From: Streptococcus henryi DSM 19005
GTDB lineage: Bacteria > Bacillota > Bacilli > Lactobacillales > Streptococcaceae
NCBI RefSeq assembly: GCF_000376985.1
Contig: NZ_AQYA01000032.1
Coordinates: 83,828 to 147,827 of the forward strand
Length of the DNA stretch: 64,000 bases
Reading direction: 5' to 3'
Of the stretch, positions 35,301 through 43,763 are shown one piece after another. Below the pieces are notes generated by a model. It had not been told where the DNA came from. It worked only from the letters and a program-made list of their open reading frames with translations, and did not search any database. The number at the start of each line of letters is the position of its first letter. Within the stretch, counting starts at the first letter, position 1. The translations under genes and the position numbers were made by a program.

Positions 35301-37468
35301 TCAACTTAAATGGCGGCGATAGTGCTACTCCAGATTCTCAAACAGTTGAGAAATACGACTTTGCTGAGGCTCCGTCTGACCCAAGTCGTGCACACTATAA
35401 TTTTGATGGTTGGTTTACAGAAGCAGAAGGTGGAGAACGTTATGACTGGTCTAAACCTGTCACTGAAAACATGACCCTCTATGCTCACTGGGTTTTGAAA
35501 CCATTGACCTATACTGTTAAGTATGTCGATGCTGACAATAATGAAACTAGACTTGCGGCGGATAAAGTTATAACTAGTCCTGCGCTAGCTATTAACCAAG
35601 TCATTACTGAAAAAGCCCTTGCTATCACAGGTTATCGTCCAGATAATAATTCAAAATCTATCGTGCTAGATTATGATAACAATGTTATCACCTTCTACTA
35701 CACTAAGAAGGCTGCTCAGATTTCTTATACCATTGAATATCTATTAGAAGGAACAACAACCCCTCTTAAAGACCCTGTGACTAAGACAGTCGATGGTAAT
35801 ACTATTGTAGCTAAGGAAAGTGCAGTTGATGTTGGAAGTGAATACTATCCGCTTGATGATGTTTTGAGTTTGACACTTTCTTCAAACTCAGAAAATAATG
35901 TCATTACTTTCTACTACACTACATATGATGTTGCTCACATCACAGTCAACTATCTTGATATGGATGGCAATCCTATCCCTGGTCAAACACCATTGACAGA
36001 GACTAAGAAAAAACCAACAACTTATGAGGTACAATACCCAGGCATTTCTGGTTACACCTATCACTCATCTAAGGATGTTTCTGATTCAGAAAATCCTAAA
36101 GAAGTACCAGCAACTTATCGAATTACTGGTGGTGAACAAATCGTTGTTAATCTTTACTATCAAAAAGATTTGAAGATTGAGGCTGCTAATAAGACCAAAG
36201 TCTACGATAGTACTGCTCTAATAAGTAATGGTGTGGAAGATTTAGTAGATACTTATAAATATTGGCTTGAATCTGGTGATATTTTAACAGATATTACATT
36301 TACTGGCAGTCAAACAAATGTGGGTAGCAGTGCGACAACTCCATCAGCAGCGGTTATTGAAGCTGCAACTGGAAATGATAGAACATACTACTACAATATT
36401 ACTTATGTTCCAGGAACACTAACAGTTACTGCACTTCCTGTCACAGTTATCATTGACGGTCAAAAAGTAACCAAGACTTACGATGGAGTAGAAGCAGCAG
36501 TGACTTACGAGATTACAAGTATCAGTAATGACCTATACTTAGAAGATTACATTAACTTCAATGGTACAGAAGCCGAGAAAGTAATCAAAGAAACTGATGC
36601 TGGAACATATGATTTGACTATTGATAATCGCTTCACAAACACTAATGAAAACTTTGATGTTCACTTCCGAGTTTCAAATGGTCAATTGGTTATCAACAAA
36701 CGACCAGTTACCTTGACTTCACCTAAAGCTGAAAAAGCATTTGATGGAACAGCTTTGACTGCTGAACCAGTTGTCGCTACTGAACAAACTACTGAACAAC
36801 CTAATGAAGGATTTGTTCTTAGTCAAGGTGTTGAAAGCTATAATATCACTGGTAGTCAAACAAATCCAGGATCTTCAGAAAACACATTTACTTACACACT
36901 AAAAAGTAACACTAACCCTCTAAACTACGACATAACAGAAGTATTTGGAAGACTGCTCGTTACGCCAACTGTTAACATTCAAAAAACCAAGACTGATTGG
37001 ACAGCTCTATCAGGCGGTAAGTTTGAACTTAGTCAATTGGAAAATGGTGCATGGGTAGCTGTAGATGGTGTTGGAACACTTTCTAATACTTCTGAAGCAG
37101 GCGTTAATATTCCAGTTGGATTGAGAGCAGGAACTTATCGTATTAAGGAAACTGCAGCTCCAGATGGCTATATCATTTTGGACAGTTACGTTTACTTCAC
37201 AATTACAGAGTCTACCGACTCTAATGAACAGATTACCTTTAGTTTGTCATTATCTACAGAATCAGAAGATAAGGCTAAAGTTGAAGGTGCAGGTAACACA
37301 TACAGCAATCGTATACAAATTGCTAACAAAGCTGGTAAAGCATTACCAAGTACTGGTGGTAGTGGCAAGCGTGCCTTTACCCTTGCAGGATTAAGCTTGA
37401 TGTTGTTAGCATTGCTTAGCATGGCTGTATTGAAACCACAGCTTGAAAGGAGTGATAAGTCATTATAA
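32312..37468 (+). CDS. Giant LPXTG surface adhesin of module A (Listeria–Bacteroides, MucBP-like, MBG and SpaA-type repeats)
   Basis: 1718 residues. The signal region MKKFFRGKRLAQFQSKYKK…TTYALILPAITLD is a long hydrophobic segment ending in the TTYxLILPAxTL motif shared with the 51107 adhesin. A Glu/Lys-rich linker (about 40–145) follows. Then come InlB/Flg_new-type repeats (about 320–390, 559–628, 912–989 and 991–1060; signatures GYxFxGWY…LYAKW), MucBP-like repeats (about 1067–1290), MBG-type repeats with KVYDST/KTYDG/KAFDG (about 1290–1550) and one SpaA/Cna-B prealbumin-like domain with an E-box (RIKETAAPDGY, about 1555–1660). The sorting signal is LPSTG at 1678–1682 plus a hydrophobic tail. 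It is probably the large tip or adhesive subunit assembled with the 37582 pilin by the 39232 sortase. Domain names were assigned by eye. Confidence 0.92.
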   Translation: MKKFFRGKRLAQFQSKYKKIASFIAIVVVFATTYALILPAITLDSNRASQEAGIEIAEPNTAMTTLPSIEEAFVPSDVNTVEEPAQSETEVTAEEVVEPEPETKVEAEPDPKTEKEEEATEKQEASENKEEAPAEQSQDKEESDLITETKTLTADHKNYTVTAEITAEAKMPKDVELKVTEISEGASDYQSHYQKAQKALDEEISDIQFFDISFEVDGKEVQPQADVKITIIPAKGVASTEDDLFVLHLLDDGKTEKLDITDTKEKGDKVTEVSFESSSFSPYMVGGTSSKDDSSNQAEDSQKTEESSKARKAAPSRAIEHTVTFIYTDNNGDQVEVASTKIENGNAITTMPDNPFREGYRFTGWKNQETGETVTADTVVNGDMTVVGQFEEIKIYTVTVHYYYFNNSANKNTVFETEIFQMEERDVPYRITPPASTKPEEDTSLPNDTIYYPEQPRIEIADTAHLESLDAGDGTVDKQITIDLEYVPYTAQYNVHYMLKDLTGDDYSEIEEVLNYGILHSTVRPQILTYSYANFEKADEVEITQEEGQDLYVYYTRKSYTLSYNTNGGSYVTWQTGLFESEVPITNTVPTKRGYTFDGWYDNPELSGSPVTGKVTLNDDVTLYAKWKANNVNYVIAYYREVYDNSTGTTHYVYDSSRNATGQVGTTVQASSAPAMSNVPLGYERETAYGKNANSSVVIDADGQSVLKVYYSLIRYTFIFNANGPSYTTSWGGSGYTGPTVNGRITIGGSSYTGSQYRISNIVLGQDISSVWPSGSQVTSSGSNSFAGWYNSNNSSGSNSELVLYVTKRLEVTTDLIRGANANGQKTYQAYWRSNLVVKTVDYYLQSADNPNVYEISTVYSQTYNSPAGSTLNAKDIAGFTVTSRPSDYPDSSGYWSYNEYIINHYRFYYNRDSFKIDYYYGTTKLKTSDAILFDANINSATYNYTPSRPAGVDDDYTWGGWYTDANLTEAYTFDKMPSNNLVLYAKWVAPSFTVDFNLNGGDSATPDSQTVEKYDFAEAPSDPSRAHYNFDGWFTEAEGGERYDWSKPVTENMTLYAHWVLKPLTYTVKYVDADNNETRLAADKVITSPALAINQVITEKALAITGYRPDNNSKSIVLDYDNNVITFYYTKKAAQISYTIEYLLEGTTTPLKDPVTKTVDGNTIVAKESAVDVGSEYYPLDDVLSLTLSSNSENNVITFYYTTYDVAHITVNYLDMDGNPIPGQTPLTETKKKPTTYEVQYPGISGYTYHSSKDVSDSENPKEVPATYRITGGEQIVVNLYYQKDLKIEAANKTKVYDSTALISNGVEDLVDTYKYWLESGDILTDITFTGSQTNVGSSATTPSAAVIEAATGNDRTYYYNITYVPGTLTVTALPVTVIIDGQKVTKTYDGVEAAVTYEITSISNDLYLEDYINFNGTEAEKVIKETDAGTYDLTIDNRFTNTNENFDVHFRVSNGQLVINKRPVTLTSPKAEKAFDGTALTAEPVVATEQTTEQPNEGFVLSQGVESYNITGSQTNPGSSENTFTYTLKSNTNPLNYDITEVFGRLLVTPTVNIQKTKTDWTALSGGKFELSQLENGAWVAVDGVGTLSNTSEAGVNIPVGLRAGTYRIKETAAPDGYIILDSYVYFTITESTDSNEQITFSLSLSTESEDKAKVEGAGNTYSNRIQIANKAGKALPSTGGSGKRAFTLAGLSLMLLALLSMAVLKPQLERSDKSL

Positions 37469-37581
37469 ACTCCTTATCAGTCGACACAGCTTATGACTAA
37501 GCTAAACCATTACTAACTGGTTGAGGGATTCCCCCTCCCTCAACTATCTTAGTAACTTTCAAAAAGGAAAGAAGGATTATC

Positions 37582-38982
37582 ATGAAAAAGATTAGAAAAG
37601 TGATAACAACTATTCTTGCAGCACTCACCTTAGTCTTTGCAGGGCTACCAGTTAGTGCACAGTCAGTTGACTCAGGTGCTGGAGGAGCAGGCTCAATTAC
37701 AATTAGCAATGCTTCAAAAGGACAAACTTATACAGTTTATAAACTCTTTGATGCCACTCAAAGTAGCGATGGTATTGCCTATTCTGTTCCAAGTGGTAAA
37801 ACATTTACAGGAAATGACTTTTTCACAGTCGATAACGCAGGAAACGTTTTAGCTAAAGATGGTATCAATGTTGGCAGTGATGACTTTAAAACCTGGGCTC
37901 AAGAATTTGGTACTGAGGTAGCAAGTACTAAAGCAACTGATCAAACACTTGCTTTCACAGGCCTTACTTATGGTTACTACTACATTACATCATCACTTGG
38001 TACTACACTCACTGTTAACAGTACAAATCCAAGTGCTACTGTTATTGACAAAAATACAACTAACCCAGACATCCCAGAAGATGGTGGTAAGAAAATTGTT
38101 GTCAATGGTACAGTAACATCAGAAACTACTGCTAAAATTGGTGATGTGATTGACTATCAAATCCTCTTCAATGCTACTAACTTTGTAACAACTGCTGGAG
38201 GAGCATCAACTAAACAAATCACTAAATACACTATCGTCGATACTCCATCTGACTTGGAAATTAACCAATCTACAGTAGCCGTTACTGTTGGTGGTGTTAC
38301 AGTAGCAGCTACACCTACATTTGCTGATGGTAAAATGACTATTGTCCTTCCTTGGGCAGATGCAGATGGCAATACAATCTACGATTCTCCAGTAGCAGTG
38401 AAGGTTACTTATAAAGCAACTGTAAAAGCTGCTGCTCAAGATGGTGAAGCAAGTAACCATGCTGACATTACTTACACTACTTCAGATGGTGATGAAGAAC
38501 CTGTTCCAGACCCAGATCCAGATCCAGACCCAGTCGTTAAGACATTCCAATTCACACTTAAGAAAACTGATGGTACGAAAGCATTGACTGGTGCGACATT
38601 CCGTCTTTACGATGCTGCATCTAATGGTAATGAAATCGCAGTTGTTAAAAATGCTGACGGTACTTACCGTGTAGCTGAAGCTGGTGAAACTGGTGTTGAT
38701 ATTGAAGCTGGTACAGCAGTTGTTAAAGGTCTTAAAGGTGACAACACAGTCTACCACCTTGAAGAAACTAAAGCACCAAATGGTTACAATATCTTAACTG
38801 CACGTAAAGCTGTGACTATCTCATCAACAGCAACAAATGAAGTAGAAGTTGTCAACAATGCTGGTAAAGCCTTGCCATCAACTGGTTCATTCGGTACTAC
38901 AATGTTCTACCTTGCAGGCTCAGTTCTCTTGGTTGGTGCACTTGTTTACATGATTTCTAAACGTCGCATGAATAACATCTAA
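37582..38982 (+). CDS. LPXTG pilin (isopeptide-type) of module A
   Basis: 466 residues. Sec signal peptide MKKIRKVITTILAALTLVFAG…VSAQ, with cleavage near residue 28. The pilin domain begins with ITISNASKGQTYTVYKLFDATQ, a central isopeptide domain carries a DPDPDPDP linker (about 308–316), and the last SpaA-like domain has the E-box YHLEETKAPNGY (Glu catalysing a Lys–Asn isopeptide bond). The sorting signal is LPSTG at 431–435. It lacks a classical WxxxVxVYPK pilin motif; VYKLFDA near the N-terminus may supply the linking Lys. Highly biased, optimal-looking codons suggest strong expression. Two hairpins follow before the sortase. Confidence 0.92.
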   Translation: MKKIRKVITTILAALTLVFAGLPVSAQSVDSGAGGAGSITISNASKGQTYTVYKLFDATQSSDGIAYSVPSGKTFTGNDFFTVDNAGNVLAKDGINVGSDDFKTWAQEFGTEVASTKATDQTLAFTGLTYGYYYITSSLGTTLTVNSTNPSATVIDKNTTNPDIPEDGGKKIVVNGTVTSETTAKIGDVIDYQILFNATNFVTTAGGASTKQITKYTIVDTPSDLEINQSTVAVTVGGVTVAATPTFADGKMTIVLPWADADGNTIYDSPVAVKVTYKATVKAAAQDGEASNHADITYTTSDGDEEPVPDPDPDPDPVVKTFQFTLKKTDGTKALTGATFRLYDAASNGNEIAVVKNADGTYRVAEAGETGVDIEAGTAVVKGLKGDNTVYHLEETKAPNGYNILTARKAVTISSTATNEVEVVNNAGKALPSTGSFGTTMFYLAGSVLLVGALVYMISKRRMNNI

Positions 38983-39012
38983 TTCATGTTAACTCCAAAG
39001 AATTAGCCATAT

Positions 39013-39126
39013 AAAGAAAGTTATCTTCGGGAGTGCCAATAGATGAAATAGCGGTATTTCCGAAGATATTTCTTTCTTGTCTGAGTCTATGCTCAGACTT
39101 CTAGAGCTCAAACTTGGGCTTTAGAA
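39013..39126 (+). terminator. Tandem hairpins between module A pilin and sortase
   Basis: AAAGAAA (39013) and ATCTTCGG (39023–39030) pair with CCGAAGAT (39060–39067) and TTTCTTT (39069–39075). A second hairpin pairs ACTTCTAGAGCTC with GGGCTTTAGAAGT (about 39097–39128). No long T-tract follows, so partial attenuation or mRNA stabilisation is more likely than full termination. Confidence 0.6.
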
Positions 39127-39231
39127 GTGTGATTATAACTCACAAAAGCAGATACGTTTTAATTGTGGTTTTTGGGAAATAGCAGAGCTTTCATTCAGCC
39201 TTTTTAAAATGATTGGAAGGGGGAGTAATCA

Positions 39232-40182
39232 GTGATTGCTTGGTTAAAAAAACATGCCAAAACATTTATCATGCCACTGATCTTCTTGGTAGGTCTTGGT
39301 TTGCTAGTCTATCCCTCTTTTAGTGATTATTGGAATTCATTTCACCAATCTCAGGCTATCATGAGCTATTCTGAAGTAGTTTCTGATATGAATGAAGAAG
39401 ATTATGATAAGATTTTAGAAAGTGCAAAGAAATACAATGAAAATCATGAGATAAACTGGGATTTCACAGAGGCTGACAAGGCTGCCTATAATGCGGAGCT
39501 TAATTTTAACAATGACGGCATCATGGGTTATATTGAAATTCCAAAAATCAATGTTAAGTTATCTATTTTCCATGGGACTGATGAAGCGATTCTGCAAACT
39601 TCGATTGGACATTTAGAGGAAACCTCTTTACCAGTCGGAGGGCTAGGAACACATACTGTGCTTTCAGGCCACCGAGGATTGCCCTCTGCCAAGCTCTTTT
39701 CCGACCTAGATCAGCTGCGTGAGGGAGACATTTTCACAATCCACGTGCTTAACGAGACCTTTACTTACGAAGTCGATCAAATTCGTGTGGTAGAACCGAC
39801 AGACTTATCAACTTTGACCATTGATCCTGAAAAAGATTTATGCACATTAGTCACTTGTACGCCTTATGGTATCAATACCCACCGCTTACTTGTCAGAGGT
39901 CACCGTATAGAAAATGTCAACGGCAGTGCTTCAGTAGTATCAGATGCAGTGCAGATTCAACCAGTCTTTATCGCACCATTTTTCGCTATTCCAATTTGTT
40001 TCTTACTTATTGTTTATGTTCTAATAATAACTAGTAAGCATTTTCAAGAAAAATATCGAAATAGTGGACAAAGATACATGGAAGAAAGAGGCTTGAAACG
40101 TCCAGTCCTTAGAAAAAAATCTTATGAAAAGATTATTTTAAATATTCAAGATTTCATGGACAAACGTCCTAGAAATAGATAA
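39232..40182 (+). CDS. Class C sortase of module A
   Basis: 316 residues from a GTG start with GGGGGAG upstream. Pilin-polymerising transpeptidase with an N-terminal membrane anchor, sortase barrel, and a C-terminal membrane helix plus a basic tail longer than usual. The catalytic His is in LSGHRGLPSAKLF, and the Cys209 of TLVTC is followed nine residues on by Arg218 (THRLLVRG). The segment where class C enzymes carry the DP(F/W/Y) lid reads NWDFTEADKAAYN, so the canonical lid motif is missing, as in the module B sortase. It should assemble the LPSTG pilin and adhesin just upstream. Confidence 0.93.
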   Translation: MIAWLKKHAKTFIMPLIFLVGLGLLVYPSFSDYWNSFHQSQAIMSYSEVVSDMNEEDYDKILESAKKYNENHEINWDFTEADKAAYNAELNFNNDGIMGYIEIPKINVKLSIFHGTDEAILQTSIGHLEETSLPVGGLGTHTVLSGHRGLPSAKLFSDLDQLREGDIFTIHVLNETFTYEVDQIRVVEPTDLSTLTIDPEKDLCTLVTCTPYGINTHRLLVRGHRIENVNGSASVVSDAVQIQPVFIAPFFAIPICFLLIVYVLIITSKHFQEKYRNSGQRYMEERGLKRPVLRKKSYEKIILNIQDFMDKRPRNR

Positions 40183-40275
40183 GACAGTGAGATGGCAGAT
40201 TTCTTTAGGGGAAATTTGCCGTTTTATTTTATGTTATCTCGCTTGGTAAACAAAAGTTTCAATTATCAAACAAAT

Positions 40276-40381
40276 AAAAGAAACCGCAGAACAAAAATGA
40301 GTTTCTGAAGAGAAACATTAGAATAAAAAACGTATAACTTTTATGTAAACGCTTTATTTTTAAGGTTTAAAGGCGTAAAAT
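40276..40381 (+). promoter_or_regulatory. Promoter P2 of the central pilus operon with a CcpA (cre)-like site
   Basis: TGTAAACGCTTTAT (40344–40357) overlaps the -35 region and TAAAAT (40376–40381) is the -10. The 40312–40381 block is nearly identical to P1 at 31012–31080, including GAAACATTAGAATAAAAAA. The leader is only about 30 nt, ending in AGGGAGG before the ATG. Confidence 0.68.
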
Positions 40382-40412
40382 ATGGTTAAAGAGATAAAAT
40401 AGGGAGGTTGAT

Positions 40413-43400
40413 ATGAGAAAAAAAGTGTTAGCTTGTATTCTTCTGAGCATACTACTAATCAATAGCCTCGTGACCCCTATAGCTTATTCACTGGACAACG
40501 TGGTACCAAATCCTGATGAGGTAACACAAGTTGAACCAAAAGCAAGCGATGATAGTAGTGAAGAAGAAGATACTACAGCTGAGAAATTAGATGTTTCTCT
40601 GACGCCCGAAAATCAGGAAGAATCAAGTGATGATTCCAAAGTGACTGAAGAAAATGCCGAAGCAGAGGAAAAGAAAGAGGTCGCAGAAGAACAACCTCAA
40701 CAAAAAGCTATCACCAGTCAGGAGGTGACAATTCCTAAAGTAAGCATTTATAAGGAAGGTGATAAAGAAACCAAAGATATAACAGCAACTTTCAGACTAG
40801 TTCAGGAGAGTAATTCTTCTGAATTAGCTAGATGGTCAAGTGATGCAGAATCTCCGAAAGTAGAGTTATCCGTAGGTACTATCTATCTGCTAAAAGTAGT
40901 TGACTTAGATAGTAGCTATGTGAAGCCAGCTGATGTGAAGATTCGCTTAACAGATTCTGGAACATTTGAGAGACTGGACGGAGATAATTGGACGACATTT
41001 GAAACCTTAGATATTGCGGCAGCCTTTAATAGAAGAGCTCTTCTGCGTGTAGGAGCAAACGGGCCACTATCTCCTCCGCAAACTGTTAGCGATACTACGA
41101 TTGCCCCAATCAATAGGCTCCAAATTATCAAAGACATGCCAACCACTTCTAAAGTTGCATTGCTTTCAATTGGAACCCACAGTCGCTATGCCTATGCTAG
41201 TCCAAATAGTGATAATGGACAAAATGAAATTTGGCGTGGTGAATGGGAGCCTCATATCAACTCGGTTATAGCTGGTGAGGCACCAGGTCATAATGCCTTA
41301 ACCGTTGAATTTCGCCCTTCAGATCCAAATGCTTCTGGTTATAAGACTAATCCGGATGCTGGATGGAATGCGAATGATTTGAGTCTAGAGACAACTACCA
41401 TGTGGGTTACAGTGAAGTACACTGATGCAGCCTATTATGATGGTCAACTGGTTGATGCTATAGCAACCATTAAGGTTACCCCATTTAAAAACCGTACCAA
41501 CAGAAGTCAAAGAAACCCAAATGGAGGTTTTAGCACTTGGGGAAATACCACTTACGCAGATAATGACTATGATAAAGCTATTTATTACCCAACCATCCAG
41601 ATTAGTGGTCTTCTCTTTGGTGGATGGGTTTGGCAAAACGTTAAAGAGTTTGATGTGGATTTGAGCTTCTATGAAAAGAACTCATCAACGCCGATAACCC
41701 TAAAAGGCGGGCTCTTCTCAGATACAGAAGCGACCTATTATACCATCAACTCACTCAACCCACAGTATAACTATGAAGATGGTTCAGCCCATGGGCCAGA
41801 ATATGTCGTTCCAGATTCAGGAACTTACTTGGGTGCTTACAAAACATCTAATTCAAACATCTCTGTAGTTTATAAAGGGGATGACAACGCCCAAGGTCGA
41901 GAATATAACCAGTATGGTTACAACGGTGGTGACACTAATAGGTGGGGTGGCGATGATGACCATTCAGACAGTCAAAACTGGTCAAAAAACTCGGTGATGT
42001 TCACGACTTCAGACACGCCGAATATCTCCTTTACCATGGGGAACCTCATGCGTAAACCTGGTAAGCGTGCGACTGATTTCCCTGACCTGAACTGGGGTCA
42101 GCAAGCTAGTTCGGTTTATCGCACTAACTATATCTGGACCACCATTAGTACAGATTCCTTTACTAAAAACAAAGTAGTAACAAAAGATATCCATGTCCGT
42201 AAGGACTGGGTTGGCCATAACAATCCAACAGAAGATATTATCATTGAACTCTGGTCTACTTGGAAGCAAAATGGAGAGCAGAAGCGGGTACTTGGTCAAA
42301 TTCAAACGCTGACTGCTGCCAATGGTTGGCAAACAGATTTCAAAAATGTTCCAGATGAAGCATCGATGCAGCTGATTCTTGAAAAGGCAAATCCAGGAAC
42401 AACCATTACAGACTTCAAATATGAAGCTGTTGAAAGAAATCTTCCAGATGGCTACAAGGTTTCCTATGAAGGTAGTTCATTAGATCCAGCTGGCTTCGTT
42501 GTTACTAATACCCAAACTCATACCGGACTAACCATTACCAAATCATGGTTAGCTAATGGTAATGCAATGTCTAATCAAGACACCAGTACCTTTGGCAAAC
42601 TTAAGGTTACTCTTAAACGCAGAGTAGGAAACCAAGTTGATACCAGCTTCAACCAAGTCGTTGAACTAGAATACAATAGTAATGCTAGCACTTCTTGGAA
42701 AAAGACTATCAATAATCTACCGATTAAAGATGATAACGATAGGAACTATACCTACTTTATCGAAGAAGATTTGTCAACATTACCGACAAACTTTGAATTG
42801 CACGGCTATAGGAACACAAATTCTGGTAATTACGCATCAAATGGTTCTCAAGTTGGCATTACTTTAAATCATGATCCAGCTCAAAATAATCTTGGTGTCA
42901 CTAATAATAAAACCAAGACCAGTTTAACCATTACTAAAGTTTGGTTAGAAAATGGTCAAGCTATTTCAAATCAAAATACCAGTGATTTTGGTCCGATTAA
43001 GGTCACACTAAAACGCAAATTTGGGCAGACGGGTGATGGCCAATTTAGTCAAGTCGTTGAATTGAAATACAATAGTGATGCTAGTCTTTCTTGGAAGGCA
43101 ACTGTTGATAATCTTCCGATGAAGGATTCATATGGTAGAGTGATGACCTACTATATCGAAGAAGATGTGTCCACTTTACCAGCAAACTTTTATATCAAGT
43201 CTTACGTAAATGATAAACAATTGGATCCAAATCCAACAAACAATCAACTTAGTGTCACCAATGAACGGTTGACTGGAAATATCACTATTCGAAAGCTATG
43301 GTATATGAATGATGGGGAAACACTTTTAGCTAATGGTGAACTACCAAGTCGCTTGAAAGTCAAACTCTATCGAACAACAAATGGTCAAACAACTGGCGGG

Positions 43401-43763
43401 GAGTTGTTTAAAGAAATTACCCTAATTCGCCAAGGCACAGAGGGGAACTATAGATGGACGCTGACTGAGCCTGTTCCAATAACCGATAATAATAAGAATT
43501 TCTATACTTATTATATCGAAGAAGAACAACCGGTAGGTTACTTAGAAATCAGTGCGGCTAGTGAGAAAACTACGACATTTACAAGTAGTAATTATCAAAC
43601 TACCCCTACCTTGACTGTTAAAAACAAGGTTAATCCTGTTTACCCATCAACAGGTGGTTTCGGAAGTCGACCGTACATGATGATAGGTATCATCTCATTA
43701 TTTGTGGCAGTAATACTATATTATATGCAAAAAAAGAAAATTTTTTGGAGGAAGGAAAAATGA
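40413..43763 (+). CDS. Pilus tip adhesin with Cna-B repeats and YPSTG sorting signal
   Basis: 1116 residues. Signal peptide MRKKVLACILLSILLINSLV…AYS, an acidic low-complexity linker (about 30–105), and a large N-terminal region (about 110–580) without a recognised domain, rich in Asn, Gly, Tyr and Trp and likely the ligand-binding head. Three to four Cna-B-type repeats follow (about 585–1060), with LTITKSWLANG/LTITKVWLENG/ITIRKLWYMND starts and YYIEED/YYIEEEQP E-boxes. The wall signal is YPSTG (1077–1081), not LPXTG, then a hydrophobic segment and KKKIFWRKEK. A non-LPXTG signal is common in pilus tip proteins and suggests recognition by the central-operon sortases. It overlaps the backbone gene by 4 bp. 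Confidence 0.9.
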   Translation: MRKKVLACILLSILLINSLVTPIAYSLDNVVPNPDEVTQVEPKASDDSSEEEDTTAEKLDVSLTPENQEESSDDSKVTEENAEAEEKKEVAEEQPQQKAITSQEVTIPKVSIYKEGDKETKDITATFRLVQESNSSELARWSSDAESPKVELSVGTIYLLKVVDLDSSYVKPADVKIRLTDSGTFERLDGDNWTTFETLDIAAAFNRRALLRVGANGPLSPPQTVSDTTIAPINRLQIIKDMPTTSKVALLSIGTHSRYAYASPNSDNGQNEIWRGEWEPHINSVIAGEAPGHNALTVEFRPSDPNASGYKTNPDAGWNANDLSLETTTMWVTVKYTDAAYYDGQLVDAIATIKVTPFKNRTNRSQRNPNGGFSTWGNTTYADNDYDKAIYYPTIQISGLLFGGWVWQNVKEFDVDLSFYEKNSSTPITLKGGLFSDTEATYYTINSLNPQYNYEDGSAHGPEYVVPDSGTYLGAYKTSNSNISVVYKGDDNAQGREYNQYGYNGGDTNRWGGDDDHSDSQNWSKNSVMFTTSDTPNISFTMGNLMRKPGKRATDFPDLNWGQQASSVYRTNYIWTTISTDSFTKNKVVTKDIHVRKDWVGHNNPTEDIIIELWSTWKQNGEQKRVLGQIQTLTAANGWQTDFKNVPDEASMQLILEKANPGTTITDFKYEAVERNLPDGYKVSYEGSSLDPAGFVVTNTQTHTGLTITKSWLANGNAMSNQDTSTFGKLKVTLKRRVGNQVDTSFNQVVELEYNSNASTSWKKTINNLPIKDDNDRNYTYFIEEDLSTLPTNFELHGYRNTNSGNYASNGSQVGITLNHDPAQNNLGVTNNKTKTSLTITKVWLENGQAISNQNTSDFGPIKVTLKRKFGQTGDGQFSQVVELKYNSDASLSWKATVDNLPMKDSYGRVMTYYIEEDVSTLPANFYIKSYVNDKQLDPNPTNNQLSVTNERLTGNITIRKLWYMNDGETLLANGELPSRLKVKLYRTTNGQTTGGELFKEITLIRQGTEGNYRWTLTEPVPITDNNKNFYTYYIEEEQPVGYLEISAASEKTTTFTSSNYQTTPTLTVKNKVNPVYPSTGGFGSRPYMMIGIISLFVAVILYYMQKKKIFWRKEK

